Made by a program: the position numbers and the translations under genes | Assembly: GCF_001644645.1 (NCBI RefSeq) | Contig: NZ_CP011390.1 | Span: 4,336,001 to 4,400,000 of the forward strand | Source of the DNA: Flavisolibacter tropicus | Lineage (GTDB): Bacteria > Bacteroidota > Bacteroidia > Chitinophagales > Chitinophagaceae | Direction: 5' to 3' | Length of the DNA: 64,000 bases | Shown here: piece after piece, positions 48,868 to 56,418 of the stretch | Layout: each line of letters opens with the position of its first letter | Position numbering within the stretch: the stretch's first letter is position 1 | The notes under the pieces: generated by a model | Database searches by the model: none | Told to the model about the DNA's origin: nothing | What the model saw: only the letters and a program-made list of their open reading frames with translations

Positions 48868-49559
48868 ATGATAAGACTATTCATGCTGACAGCATGCAGC
48901 CTATTGCTTGCAGCTTCCTCCTTTGCCCAGCAAGATGTTAAGCTGAAAAAGAAAGACCGCAAGCGCGATATTGAAATGGTAACTACAGAAGGTACCATTG
49001 TATTACGCTTATCAGACTCTACTCCTTTACACCGCGACAACTTTCTACGCCTGGTGAAATCAAAGTATTATGACAGCGTGTTGTTTCACCGCGTTATCAA
49101 AAACTTTATGATACAAGGTGGCGATCCGGATAGCAAACGTGCTGCTGCGGGAGTAGCATTAGGAGAAGGTGGTCCCGGGTATACAATACCAGCCGAATTC
49201 CGGACAACATTATTTCACAAGAAAGGTGTGCTGGCAGCAGCCCGCGACAATAATCCGGAAAAGGCCAGCAGCGCCAGCCAGTTCTATATTGTGCAGGGAA
49301 AGAAGTTTACTGATGCCGGCTTAGACTCTGTAGAAACGTTTCGCCTGAAAAGAAAACTGCCCGCAGATCAACGCGAGGTGTATAAACGATTGGAGGTACC
49401 CCACACCTTGATCAGAACTATACGGTATATGGTGAAGTAGTTCGCGGCCTAGACGTTGTAGACCGCATCGCTGCCGTACCTACCAGTCGCACACCACCCG
49501 ACCGTCCTGTTACCGATGTACGTATTATAAAAGCACGATTGGTAAAAAGGAAGAAATAG
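48868..49559 (+). pseudogene. Peptidyl-prolyl cis-trans isomerase (cyclophilin type), frameshifted
   Basis: A signal peptide (MIRLFMLTACSLLLAASSFA) is followed by a cyclophilin domain: FHRVIKNFMIQGGDP (73-87), GYTIPAEFRTTLFHKKGVLA, and ASSASQFYIVQGKKFTD. The frame stops at 49440, but the domain's normal ending continues in the -1-shifted frame from about 49389: GGTPHLDQNYTVYGEV, VVRGLDVVDRIAAVPT, and a final IIKARLVKRKK ending at 49559. One A is missing in TATAAACG (49381-49388) compared with the expected TATAAAACG. Either the copy is broken, making a truncated protein, or it is a sequencing error in an A-run. Confidence 0.88.
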
Positions 49560-49633
49560 TTGGAACCACGATTTGGGGAGATTATTGGGATTAGAGGAAA
49601 TGGCTGATGTGAGGATGGCTGATGACTGATTTA

Positions 49634-49727
49634 GGTTGAAAGGTTAACAAGTTGAAAAGTTGACAAGGAAGGGAGAGTGATGAGAGAGAATGTTCAATAC
49701 TCAATGATCAACTCGAAATGTTCAATA
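49634..49727. repeat. TTGACAAG- and TTGAACAT-type word repeats
   Basis: GGTTGAAAGGTTAACAAGTT, GAAAAGTTGACAAGG (to 49670), followed by ATGTTCAATACTCAATGATC and GAAATGTTCAATAAAG (49689-49727). Two repeat families lie side by side, both with 9-11 bp spacing. Confidence 0.58.
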
Positions 49728-49742
49728 AAGAGAACATGAATT

Positions 49743-49786
49743 GATAATAAAAAAGCACTCCAATTACGGAGTGCTTTTTTATTATC
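49743..49786. terminator. Intrinsic terminator, AGCACTCC type, copy 3
   Basis: A perfect 19-bp stem (GATAATAAAAAAGCACTCC and complement) with loop AATTAC. The GC part is identical to the terminators at 31836 and 39491, though the genes are unrelated. Confidence 0.9.
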
Positions 49787-49795
49787 GCCTATCAT

Positions 49796-49905
49796 TTCTT
49801 TGCGTCTTTGGACCTTTGCGCCTTTGCGAGAAGCCTTCTCCTTTTCTCTGTGCGAAATCCTTCCTCAGCGCCCCGGTGCTCCCCGCGTGAAACCAAATCA
49901 GCAAT
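49796..49905. repeat. CTTTGCG/CTCTGCG-type intergenic repeat, copy 2
   Basis: TTTGCGTCTTTGG, CCTTTGCGCCTTTGCGAG, CTCTGTGCGAAATCC, GTGCTCCCCGCGTGAAACC, then AATCAGC. It matches 19897-19985. It occupies the 5' side of gcvH. Confidence 0.62.
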
Positions 49906-49959
49906 CTTCAAATCAGAAATCAGAAATTCCGGTTAATATTGCAGCTTCAAACGTCAAAT

Positions 49960-50337
49960 ATGAACTTTCCAGAAAATTTACGGTACACAAAAGATCATGA
50001 ATGGATTCGCGTAGAAGGTGATGTAGCCATTATTGGTATTACTGATTTTGCACAGCACGAATTGGGCGATATCGTATATGTAGAAGTAGAGACCATTGGC
50101 CAAAGCTTAGAAGCGGGTAGCGTATTTGGAACAGTAGAAGCAGTAAAAACAGTTTCTGATTTATACCTGCCTTTAGCTGGTACGATCACAGAACTGAACC
50201 CCAACCTGAATAACAACCCTGAGCTGGTAAACTCCGATCCATATGGCGAGGGTTGGATGGTGAAAATGAAGTTGAATAATGTTGCTGATGTTGACACATT
50301 GATGGATGCTGCTGCCTACCAAAGCCTGGTGAGCTAA
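49960..50337 (+). CDS. gcvH: Glycine cleavage system H protein
   Basis: 125 residues from ATG 49960 ([15 protein letters not shown]). The lipoyl-lysine is Lys63 in [15 protein letters not shown], and the GcvH signature [20 protein letters not shown] is complete. It shuttles the methylamine group between the P, T and L proteins of glycine cleavage and may donate lipoyl groups. No gcvP or gcvT is nearby, which is usual in this phylum. It may share a transcript with the sigma factor gene 72 bp downstream. Confidence 0.96.
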   Translation: MNFPENLRYTKDHEWIRVEGDVAIIGITDFAQHELGDIVYVEVETIGQSLEAGSVFGTVEAVKTVSDLYLPLAGTITELNPNLNNNPELVNSDPYGEGWMVKMKLNNVADVDTLMDAAAYQSLVS

Positions 50338-50409
50338 GCCATCAATCTGTTTTTCAATAACAATCGTATATCCACAGCATGCCCTGTCCATTGCTGCCCA
50401 AGACCTACG

Positions 50410-50946
50410 TTGAGCGTTAGAACCACATACACCGAGCAAGAACTGGTATCTCTTTTACAACAAAAGGACAACCAGGCTTTTAGTTATCTCTATGATAACT
50501 ATGCTGGCGCCTTGTGTGGAGTGGTAAAACAAATTGTGCTCGACGATGCCTTGGTCAGCGATGTGGTGCAGGAGGTCTTTGTCAGCGTTTGGCGTAAAAT
50601 TGATAGTTACGACCCGGCAAAAGGGCGCCTGTTTACCTGGATGCTGAATATTGCCCGCAATGCTGCTATTGATAAAGTTCGCTCACGGAGCTATCAGGCC
50701 GGATTGCGTCAGCAATCCATAGAAGGGAATGAGTATTCACTTCCAGCAGTGCGGCCCGGCATTGATGATTTTGGACTGAAGCGTGTGATCCAAAAGCTAA
50801 AAGAAGAGCAACGACTGTTGATTGATCTGTCTTATTACCAAGGTTATACGCACGAGCAAATAGCTAAAGCACTGAACATACCGTTAGGTACAGTGAAAAC
50901 GCGCTTGCGTAGTGCATTGATCCAGTTAAGAAACTTATTACAATAA
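50410..50946 (+). CDS. ECF-type RNA polymerase sigma factor
   Basis: 178 residues. A TTG start at 50410 is required because no in-frame ATG exists upstream. Sigma region 2: AFSYLYDNYAGALCGVV, DVVQEVFVSVWRKIDSYDPA, GRLFTWMLNIARNAAIDKVR. Region 4: LLIDLSYYQGYTHEQIAKAL, IPLGTVKTRLRSALIQLR, giving a clear helix-turn-helix. It is the group paired with RskA-like anti-sigma factors. The stop TAA adjoins the GTG start of the anti-sigma gene, so the two are translationally linked. Confidence 0.93.
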   Translation: MSVRTTYTEQELVSLLQQKDNQAFSYLYDNYAGALCGVVKQIVLDDALVSDVVQEVFVSVWRKIDSYDPAKGRLFTWMLNIARNAAIDKVRSRSYQAGLRQQSIEGNEYSLPAVRPGIDDFGLKRVIQKLKEEQRLLIDLSYYQGYTHEQIAKALNIPLGTVKTRLRSALIQLRNLLQ

Positions 50947-51729
50947 GTGAACGTAAAAGAGTACATAGCAAGTGGTATTGTAGAAAGCTACGTCTTAGGA
51001 CTGGCTTCGGATGCCGAACGGCAGGAGTTTGAACACGCCTGCAGCCAGTACCCCGAGGTAGCCCAGGCCCGGAATAGCTTTGAACAGACACTGGAGGCGA
51101 AGCTTTTACGGGAGGCTATTCCACCTCCGGCGGGGTTAAAGGCCAGGATTGAAGACCAGTTGTTCAATCAACCTGTTATGCAGCCAATGGAAACGCTGGA
51201 GACTCAACCGCCAGTACGTTCTATTGGGGCCTGGAAATGGGTAGCAGCCGCTTCTGTAGTACTATTAGCCGGATCTTTATATTGGGCCTTTAACACCCAT
51301 ACAAAGTATCAGGAGCTACAGGAAGCCAACCGCCAGCTGCAGCAAAACCTGAATGAATCTACCGCGCAGCTCAACGAGATCAAAACTGAGCAGGTGCTGT
51401 TGCACAAATCAGGTATGAAGATGACCGCCTTGCAAGGCACAGCCCATTCACCGGCATCTTTTGTTACTGTGTATTGGGACACCGCCAGCAAGGATGTCTA
51501 CATGATGATCAATAACCTACCCCAACCTGCTGCTGACCAGCAGTACCAGTTGTGGGCCTTATTAAATAATCAGCCAATTGATTTGGGCGTATTTGAAATG
51601 CAGCAGGAAAAGCTGCTGGTGCGCATGAAAAATGTACAGCAAGCCCAGGCTTTTGCTATTACTCTTGAGCCTAAAGGCGGTAGTCCCAGTCCTACATTAG
51701 ATAAGATGTATGTAGTGGGTAAACTTTGA
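50947..51729 (+). CDS. Anti-sigma factor, RskA-like
   Basis: 260 residues; GTG start immediately after the sigma stop. An N-terminal zinc-less anti-sigma domain (IASGIVESYVLGLASDAERQ) is followed by a membrane helix (about 97-115, WKWVAAASVVLLAGSLYWAF) and a short coiled coil (120-147). The periplasmic RskA domain (about 158-260) contains SPASFVTVYWDTASKDVYM, LPQPAADQQYQLWALLN and AITLEPKGGSPSPT. It would hold the ECF sigma at the membrane until an envelope signal triggers release. Target genes cannot be told from this window. Confidence 0.9.
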   Translation: MNVKEYIASGIVESYVLGLASDAERQEFEHACSQYPEVAQARNSFEQTLEAKLLREAIPPPAGLKARIEDQLFNQPVMQPMETLETQPPVRSIGAWKWVAAASVVLLAGSLYWAFNTHTKYQELQEANRQLQQNLNESTAQLNEIKTEQVLLHKSGMKMTALQGTAHSPASFVTVYWDTASKDVYMMINNLPQPAADQQYQLWALLNNQPIDLGVFEMQQEKLLVRMKNVQQAQAFAITLEPKGGSPSPTLDKMYVVGKL

Positions 51730-51761
51730 TAGTTGTACAAATTTTCCAACGTAATAATAAC

Positions 51762-51790
51762 GAGGCACTTTTTCAGGTGCCTTTCTTTTT
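51762..51790 (+). terminator. Intrinsic terminator after the anti-sigma gene
   Basis: GAGGCAC (51762-51768) pairs with GTGCCTT (51777-51783) around a T-rich loop, followed by TCTTTTT. Confidence 0.65.
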
Positions 51791-51877
51791 GGGGATAGTG
51801 AATCGTTAAAGATTATTGGTTAAAAGTTATCGATAATCAACACTGATTATCATACTCTTTAATGTACAATAACCCTT

Positions 51878-51960
51878 TTCACGTTTCACGAAAAATCACT
51901 CACCTTCTCGTGCGTACAGTCTCCCTTACTGTGGGCTGTCGTCTGTTGACCGTGGACTTA
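51878..51960. repeat. CACGTTTCACG-type words and GTCCACGG-type core, copy 3
   Basis: CTTTTCACGTTTCACG, AAATCACTCACC, then CTGTGGGCTGTCGTCTG and TTGACCGTGGACT (51929-51958). The core differs from 47896-47925 at only a few bases. It lies upstream of the vanZ-like gene. Confidence 0.65.
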
Positions 51961-52011
51961 TTTCTTACGTTTCACGATTAACAATTCACTTCCTAACCCT
52001 TATTTTGTGTT

Positions 52012-52380
52012 ATGATAGTTTCTGTAAAGCTGCGCTACACCATACTCACGCTCTACTTTATCACCATGTGCATTTTATTTACCTTGCCGGGGTCGGCTTT
52101 TCCCCAATCCGGATGGATGGGAAAGGTTTTCTTTGATAAGTGGGTGCATATTGGCCTTTTTAGCCTTTTTACCTTCCTGATTTGCTGGGCTATGCAGATT
52201 AGCCTCAAACGGGGGATGATGACTGCATTTTTGGCCGCCGTTATTTATGGGATCTTAGTGGAAGTTGTTCAGGATCAATTCATTCCTAATCGTTCATTTG
52301 ACCTGGGCGATTGGGCTGCAGATATTGTTGGCAGTTTTATCGGTATTTGGTTTTGGAACCTGAAGTATATAAAAAAATAG
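52012..52380 (+). CDS. VanZ family protein
   Basis: 122 residues with four hydrophobic helices. VanZ-like polar residues: FFDKWVHIGLFSLFTFL, IYGILVEVVQDQFIPNRSFD and LGDWAADIVGSFIG. The family includes the teicoplanin-resistance protein of enterococci and many small membrane proteins of unknown role; resistance should not be inferred. In Bacteroidota it often lies downstream of gcvH, and here only the sigma/anti-sigma pair separates them. Confidence 0.85.
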   Translation: MIVSVKLRYTILTLYFITMCILFTLPGSAFPQSGWMGKVFFDKWVHIGLFSLFTFLICWAMQISLKRGMMTAFLAAVIYGILVEVVQDQFIPNRSFDLGDWAADIVGSFIGIWFWNLKYIKK

Positions 52381-52401
52381 ACCCCTGTGGAAACAGGGGT
52401 C
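52380..52401 (+). terminator. GC-rich hairpin at the vanZ-like stop codon
   Basis: GACCCCTGT (52380-52388) pairs perfectly with ACAGGGGTC (52393-52401), starting in the stop codon. There is no U-tract after it, so it may protect the 3' end rather than terminate. Confidence 0.55.
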
Positions 52402-52793
52402 GCAACCAAAACTAACTGCTTATGAGAAAATTGACTGCTTTATGTGAGAAAGTCTTTATATGTATTACAAAATAGGTGCCAATAATTTTTTAGTATCTGT
52501 TAATGCTTTTCAAAACCTGTTGCAAAATCCTAAAGAACTACCGACACTTATAATTTAGAAAAGACTGTGCCAGTTTTTATTTATGCTTTGCTAATGAATG
52601 ATACGGATAGGGTATTGGGGATATACCTCCACAAGAAACAATTTAATGTGTAAAAAAGCAATACACAATTACTCAGTAAAGCACATAAACGTTAGTGTTA
52701 GAAAAATCCATTGGGCAAATGATTGAGTTTCAATTGCTATGTATTAAATGGAATAGATTGAATAGGTAAAATTTACGATCTGAGGTTAAATAA
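52402..52793. other. AT-rich intergenic region without a clear gene
   Basis: About 390 bp, AT-rich and free of the repeat families found in other spacers. The only feature is a 17-codon frame at 52422-52475 preceded by AACCAAAACTAACTGCTT, a leader of the kind seen before Bacteroidota genes, so it may mark a short peptide or the start of a lost gene. I cannot exclude a small RNA, but no known one was recognised. Confidence 0.4.
52422..52475 (+). CDS. Very short ORF, possible leader peptide or gene remnant
   Basis: MRKLTALCEKVFICITK, 17 residues, ATG to TAG. A basic N-terminus and hydrophobic end would suit a lost signal peptide. It is weakly supported. Confidence 0.15.
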   Translation: MRKLTALCEKVFICITK

Positions 52794-52821
52794 TTAGCCC
52801 CTTCTTAATAGAAGGGGCTAA
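52794..52821 (-). terminator. Hairpin downstream of prfA
   Basis: TTAGCCCCTTC (52794-52804) pairs perfectly with GAAGGGGCTAA (52811-52821). Read on the minus strand it is followed by TTATTTAA, placing it as a terminator 65 bp after the prfA stop. Confidence 0.7.
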
Positions 52822-52885
52822 CCGTTAAAACAACTTTAAATCGCAAACTTTACACTTTAAGTTAGTGGCTTTTGCCTGGGTTCCG

Positions 52886-53950
52886 TTAATCCTGCTTCAC
52901 CATCTTCTCTGCGTTTTCCGCAAATTGAAGTGCATCAATTAATTCCTGGATATTACCATTCAGCACATCCGGTAAGTTATATAAGGTTAAACCAATGCGG
53001 TGATCAGTAACCCGACCTTGGGGAAAATTGTAAGTGCGGATCTTAGCACTTCTGTCGCCACTGCTCACCAAAGTCTTACGATGGCGGGATATTTCCTCTT
53101 CTTGTTTTCGTACCTGTTCTTCGTAGAGTTTCGTCCGCAACATTTGCATGGCTTTTTCCCGGTTACCTAACTGAGAGCGTTCTGTTTGACAAACTACTAC
53201 AACACCTGTTGGTACGTGGGTCAAAAATACCTTGGTCTCTACCTTGTTTACATTCTGACCACCTGCACCACCACTTCGCGCGGTTTCCATCTTTACATCA
53301 CTTTCCTTTAATTCAAAATCCACTTCTTCAGCCTCTGGCATCACTGCTACAGTAGCCGCACTGGTATGTACACGGCCGCTGGCTTCCGTATCGGGCACAC
53401 GCTGTACGCGGTGTACACCACTTTCAAATTTCAATGTACCATATACATCATCACCTGTTACTTCAATCTGGGCTTCCTTATAGCCGCCCACTGTACCTTC
53501 ATTTTCACTCAACAAGGCCGTTTTCCAACCACGTTGCTCACAATACTTCATATACATGCGTACCAGGTCGCCGGCAAATAGCGAAGCTTCATCACCGCCC
53601 GTTCCGGCACGGATCTCCAAAATAGCATTTTTCTCATCCTGCGGATCTTTCGGAATCAGCATCTGGCGGATAGAGCCTTCCATCTTCTCCTTCGTTATTT
53701 CAATTTCCGGCAATTCTATCTTAGCCAGCTCACGCAATTCTTCATCACTTCCACTCAGAGCTTCTTTGTAGAAATCCACATCATCCAACACCTTACGGTA
53801 ATCACGGTAAGCATTTACAATCTTTTCAAGGCTGCGGTATTCCTTGCTCAGTTGCCCAAACTTCTTGTTATCGGCAATTATTTCAGGGTTGGTAAGTGCA
53901 ACACCTAAATCATTAAAGCGGGCCTGTATGGCGTCGAGTTTATCTTGCAT
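52886..53950 (-). CDS. prfA: Peptide chain release factor 1
   Basis: 354 residues from ATG 53950 ([15 protein letters not shown]); codons upstream to 54037 are not family-like and cross the promoter box. The catalytic GGQ is at 230-232 ([16 protein letters not shown]). The stop-codon-recognising tripeptide P-x-T reads PDT (186-188) where E. coli has PAT. The RF1-type continuation [15 protein letters not shown] excludes RF2. It releases peptides at UAA and UAG codons. Confidence 0.96.
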   Translation of the reverse strand: MQDKLDAIQARFNDLGVALTNPEIIADNKKFGQLSKEYRSLEKIVNAYRDYRKVLDDVDFYKEALSGSDEELRELAKIELPEIEITKEKMEGSIRQMLIPKDPQDEKNAILEIRAGTGGDEASLFAGDLVRMYMKYCEQRGWKTALLSENEGTVGGYKEAQIEVTGDDVYGTLKFESGVHRVQRVPDTEASGRVHTSAATVAVMPEAEEVDFELKESDVKMETARSGGAGGQNVNKVETKVFLTHVPTGVVVVCQTERSQLGNREKAMQMLRTKLYEEQVRKQEEEISRHRKTLVSSGDRSAKIRTYNFPQGRVTDHRIGLTLYNLPDVLNGNIQELIDALQFAENAEKMVKQD

Positions 53951-53965
53951 AAGAAAAATAGGCTG

Positions 53966-53973
53966 CAAAATTA
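53966..53973 (-). promoter_or_regulatory. Candidate -7 promoter box (TAATTTTG) of prfA
   Basis: An exact TAnnTTTG match, 15 nt upstream of the prfA ATG. Confidence 0.58.
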
Positions 53974-54024
53974 CATATTTGCAGCCACGATAAAGGTATT
54001 TTAGAGCCTGTTTAAGATTTATAT

Positions 54025-54093
54025 CAAGTTGTGCCACGGTTGCAGCAGGTTTTGAATATCAGTAAAGGCAGCTTATAACCGTGGCACAACTTG
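54025..54093. repeat. Inverted repeat, first of a tandem pair (CCACGGTT core)
   Basis: CAAGTTGTGCCACGGTT (54025-54041) and its exact complement (54077-54093) are 35 bp apart. The 17-bp arms would form a strong stem-loop. Confidence 0.75.
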
Positions 54094-54123
54094 CTCCAAT
54101 AAACAGAATCTAAATAAATAATA

Positions 54124-54190
54124 GAGGAGTGCCACGGTTATAGGCGGTATGTACAGGCTTTTAAAACTCGAGGTAACCGTGGAACTCCTC
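54124..54190. repeat. Inverted repeat, second of a tandem pair (CCACGGTT core)
   Basis: GAGGAGTGCCACGGTTA (54124-54140) pairs with TAACCGTGGAACTCCTC (54174-54190) with one mismatch. It shares the GTGCCACGGTTA core with the first pair but has different outer arms. Confidence 0.72.
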
Positions 54191-54246
54191 CTAAAAGGAG
54201 CTATGGTAATCAGGATCTAAAATCGTAAACAGCTCTAAGTCATTAA

Positions 54247-55407
54247 ATGAAGATGAGAAAACTGCAGGCCGATTGGCTTTTTGATGGATATACCCTACAA
54301 AAAGATAAAATATTGATCTTGGATGAGGCGGGAGCCGTACTGGATGTAATTACTTCACTAGCCCCAGATAATGAAATAGAACGGTTTACCGGCATCTTGA
54401 TGCCCGGTATGATCAACTGCCATTGCCACCTGGAGTTAAGCCATTTAAAGAACAGTATTGAGCCTAAAAAGGGATTGGTAGACTTCCTGCTATCCGTCAT
54501 CCGCTTGCGCAAGGATAAAGATGAAGAACAAGCCAAAGCTGATGCAATAGTGGCAGCTGAAAAAGAAATGTATGAAAATGGCATTGTGGCCGTTGCCGAT
54601 ATTGCCAATACCGCTGATTCTGCAGCTACTAAAAAAACTAGCCTTATACAATGGCATACACTGATAGAAGTGATCAACCTTTGGGACGCCAATCTTGAGC
54701 AGGCTTTTTCAAGATTCCAAAGCGTACAGCAGGTGTTTGAAAGGGCCAACCTGAAGGCTGTTATTACGCCTCATGCACCTTATAGTGTTAGCGCAGCCAC
54801 CTTTAAGGCCATCAATGAAGCGACAGCTGGGCGTGTGATATCGGTGCATAACCAGGAAACCGCGCCTGAGAATGAATTGTTTGAAAAGGGAAGTGGTCAG
54901 TTTCTGGAGTTCTACGAGTTGATCACCGGTAAAGCTCATAGCCCTTTTGCTACCAGCGGAAAATCCAGTTTGCAAACCTGGCTGTCTCATTTTACCAAGG
55001 GACAAACTATTATACTGGTACATAACACCTATACGCAGGAAGCCGATATTATATGGGCAAAAGAACATGCCGCAGCGCATGGGCTAAAGCTGGTATTTTG
55101 TCTCTGTCCCAATGCTAACCAATATATTGAAGACCGCTTGCCTCCTGTAGATCTGTTGATCAAGCACAACTGCCATGTGGTGTTAGGAACCGATAGCTAT
55201 AGCAGCAACTGGCAATTGAGCATCGCTAAAGAGCTAGCCATTTTGCACGAACACTTCCCTCAAGTACCATTAGCTACTTTGCTGCAATGGGCCACCAATA
55301 ATGGTGCAGATGCAATAGGCTGGGAACGTTTGGGTTTATTTGAAAAAGGCAAAACGCCAGGGGTAGTACTCTTGCAATCGGATTTTAGTGTGCAGCGCTT
55401 AGTTTGA
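54247..55407 (+). CDS. Amidohydrolase family protein (deaminase-like)
   Basis: 386 residues. Metal-dependent amidohydrolase motifs: INCHCHLELSHL with metal ligands His59 and His61, ITPHAPYSVS, ISVHNQETAPE, LVHNTYT, CPNANQYIEDRLPP, and LGTDSYSSNWQ with the catalytic Asp. The order is that of the cytosine/SAH/aminofutalosine deaminase subgroup, which deaminates nucleoside-like substrates, so a menaquinone-related aminofutalosine deaminase is one option but not shown. It starts after two tandem hairpins and overlaps recO convergently by 9 bp. Confidence 0.82.
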   Translation: MKMRKLQADWLFDGYTLQKDKILILDEAGAVLDVITSLAPDNEIERFTGILMPGMINCHCHLELSHLKNSIEPKKGLVDFLLSVIRLRKDKDEEQAKADAIVAAEKEMYENGIVAVADIANTADSAATKKTSLIQWHTLIEVINLWDANLEQAFSRFQSVQQVFERANLKAVITPHAPYSVSAATFKAINEATAGRVISVHNQETAPENELFEKGSGQFLEFYELITGKAHSPFATSGKSSLQTWLSHFTKGQTIILVHNTYTQEADIIWAKEHAAAHGLKLVFCLCPNANQYIEDRLPPVDLLIKHNCHVVLGTDSYSSNWQLSIAKELAILHEHFPQVPLATLLQWATNNGADAIGWERLGLFEKGKTPGVVLLQSDFSVQRLV

Positions 55408-56136
55408 AATTTCGCGCAGTACGGGTAGTGTACGCATGGTGCCAAAATCGGGTACATGCAAAGCATAATAACCCTCCAGCGCGGTTAAGATTCGACGACG
55501 CATATCCTGGTTCAGTTTTACATCTTCCAGCTCACTGGGTTGCATCACTTTTAAAATATGTGATACAGCTTCTGCTTCGCGGTCTATTAGATAGTATGAA
55601 TGTTGTGGCTGTTCTTCTGTGAATACACCTTCCTGCAGGTCCAGGTAGTGCTTTGCTTCTGTATATTCATCATTGATACGGAAGCCAAAAAATACAGCTA
55701 GATGTAAGGCAATAAATAAAGGGAAATTGGCTGTTACAGTAGGTGAGGCTTCATCCAGGTGCAGCAAGGCATCTTCTATAAAATAAAAAAGCTCGTTGTT
55801 TGGTTCTGGTTCTTTCAGACACTTGTTGAGCAGTTCAATAGCAAACAGCGCTACGGCGTTTTTGAATATATCAGAGAACAGGTGCTGGTACAAATAGGAC
55901 CATTTGTATTCCTTAATGCGCTGCAGGTTTTTAAATTCATTCTTGTACACTACCAGTTCCAGTAAAGAGGCCGGCTGGAAATAAGCGCCTTTAGCAGTAC
56001 CTTTTTTTGATACCTGGCGGATGCCATTTACCAAATAGGATTGCAGGCCGAACAACTCGGTAAATACAGACACAACAATGCTGGTCTCTCCAAATTTCAC
56101 CGTGCGCAATACAACGCCTTTTGTTTTATGAACCAT
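55399..56136 (-). CDS. recO: DNA repair protein RecO
   Basis: 245 residues. An N-terminal OB fold (KTKGVVLRTVKFGETSIVVS, FTELFGLQSYLVNGIRQ) is followed by the helical C-domain (KNAVALFAIELLNKCLKEPE, ALHLAVFFGFRI). The zinc-binding Cys residues of some RecO proteins are absent. It loads RecA on SSB-coated single-stranded DNA with RecR. It is convergent with the amidohydrolase and lies downstream of porZ on the same strand, with a repeat-filled 282-bp gap. Confidence 0.92.
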   Translation of the reverse strand: MVHKTKGVVLRTVKFGETSIVVSVFTELFGLQSYLVNGIRQVSKKGTAKGAYFQPASLLELVVYKNEFKNLQRIKEYKWSYLYQHLFSDIFKNAVALFAIELLNKCLKEPEPNNELFYFIEDALLHLDEASPTVTANFPLFIALHLAVFFGFRINDEYTEAKHYLDLQEGVFTEEQPQHSYYLIDREAEAVSHILKVMQPSELEDVKLNQDMRRRILTALEGYYALHVPDFGTMRTLPVLREISN

Positions 56137-56159
56137 AAATCACTTCCTTGAACCAATTT

Positions 56160-56410
56160 AATCCTTTCAACGTGTAAATAAGATGACAGTTGATAGATGA
56201 CAGTTGACAGCACCCAACAATCAATTTTTCTTTCTTCTTCCCTCATTATTCAATATTCCTTGTTCGTTATTCTCTCTCTCTTGTCAATCTGTTACCCTGT
56301 CAACTATCCCCAGTCCTCTGTCAACTACGAACACCTCGGCTGTTTAGCTTACAGCTTGTAGCATGCAGCTTGCAGCCCTTTTCACGTCTCACGTTTGACG
56401 TTTCACGCTC
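56160..56410. repeat. Mosaic of word repeats between recO and porZ
   Basis: In order: TTGACAGC-type (GATGACAGTTGATAGATGAC, AGTTGACAG), CTTGTTCGTTATTC, TTGTCAATCTGTTACCCTG, CTGTCAACTA, AGCTTACAGCTTGTAGCATG, CAGCTTGCAGC, and TTCACGTCTCACGTTTGACG followed by TTTCACG. Five word families lie within 250 bp, each with roughly 9-11 bp periodicity. Confidence 0.6.
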
Positions 56411-56418
56411 CCACCTCT

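Noticed and set aside
49381..49440. Programmed ribosomal frameshift in the cyclophilin gene
   Set aside because: No slippery heptamer with a downstream pseudoknot is visible; a missing base in an A-run is the simpler reading.
52012..52380. Glycopeptide resistance gene (VanZ)
   Set aside because: The name is shared with a broad family of small membrane proteins, and no other van genes are present; resistance is not supported.
52402..52793. Riboswitch or known small RNA upstream of the vanZ-like/prfA region
   Set aside because: No recognisable riboswitch core was found and both flanking genes end towards this spacer, which makes a cis-acting leader unlikely.
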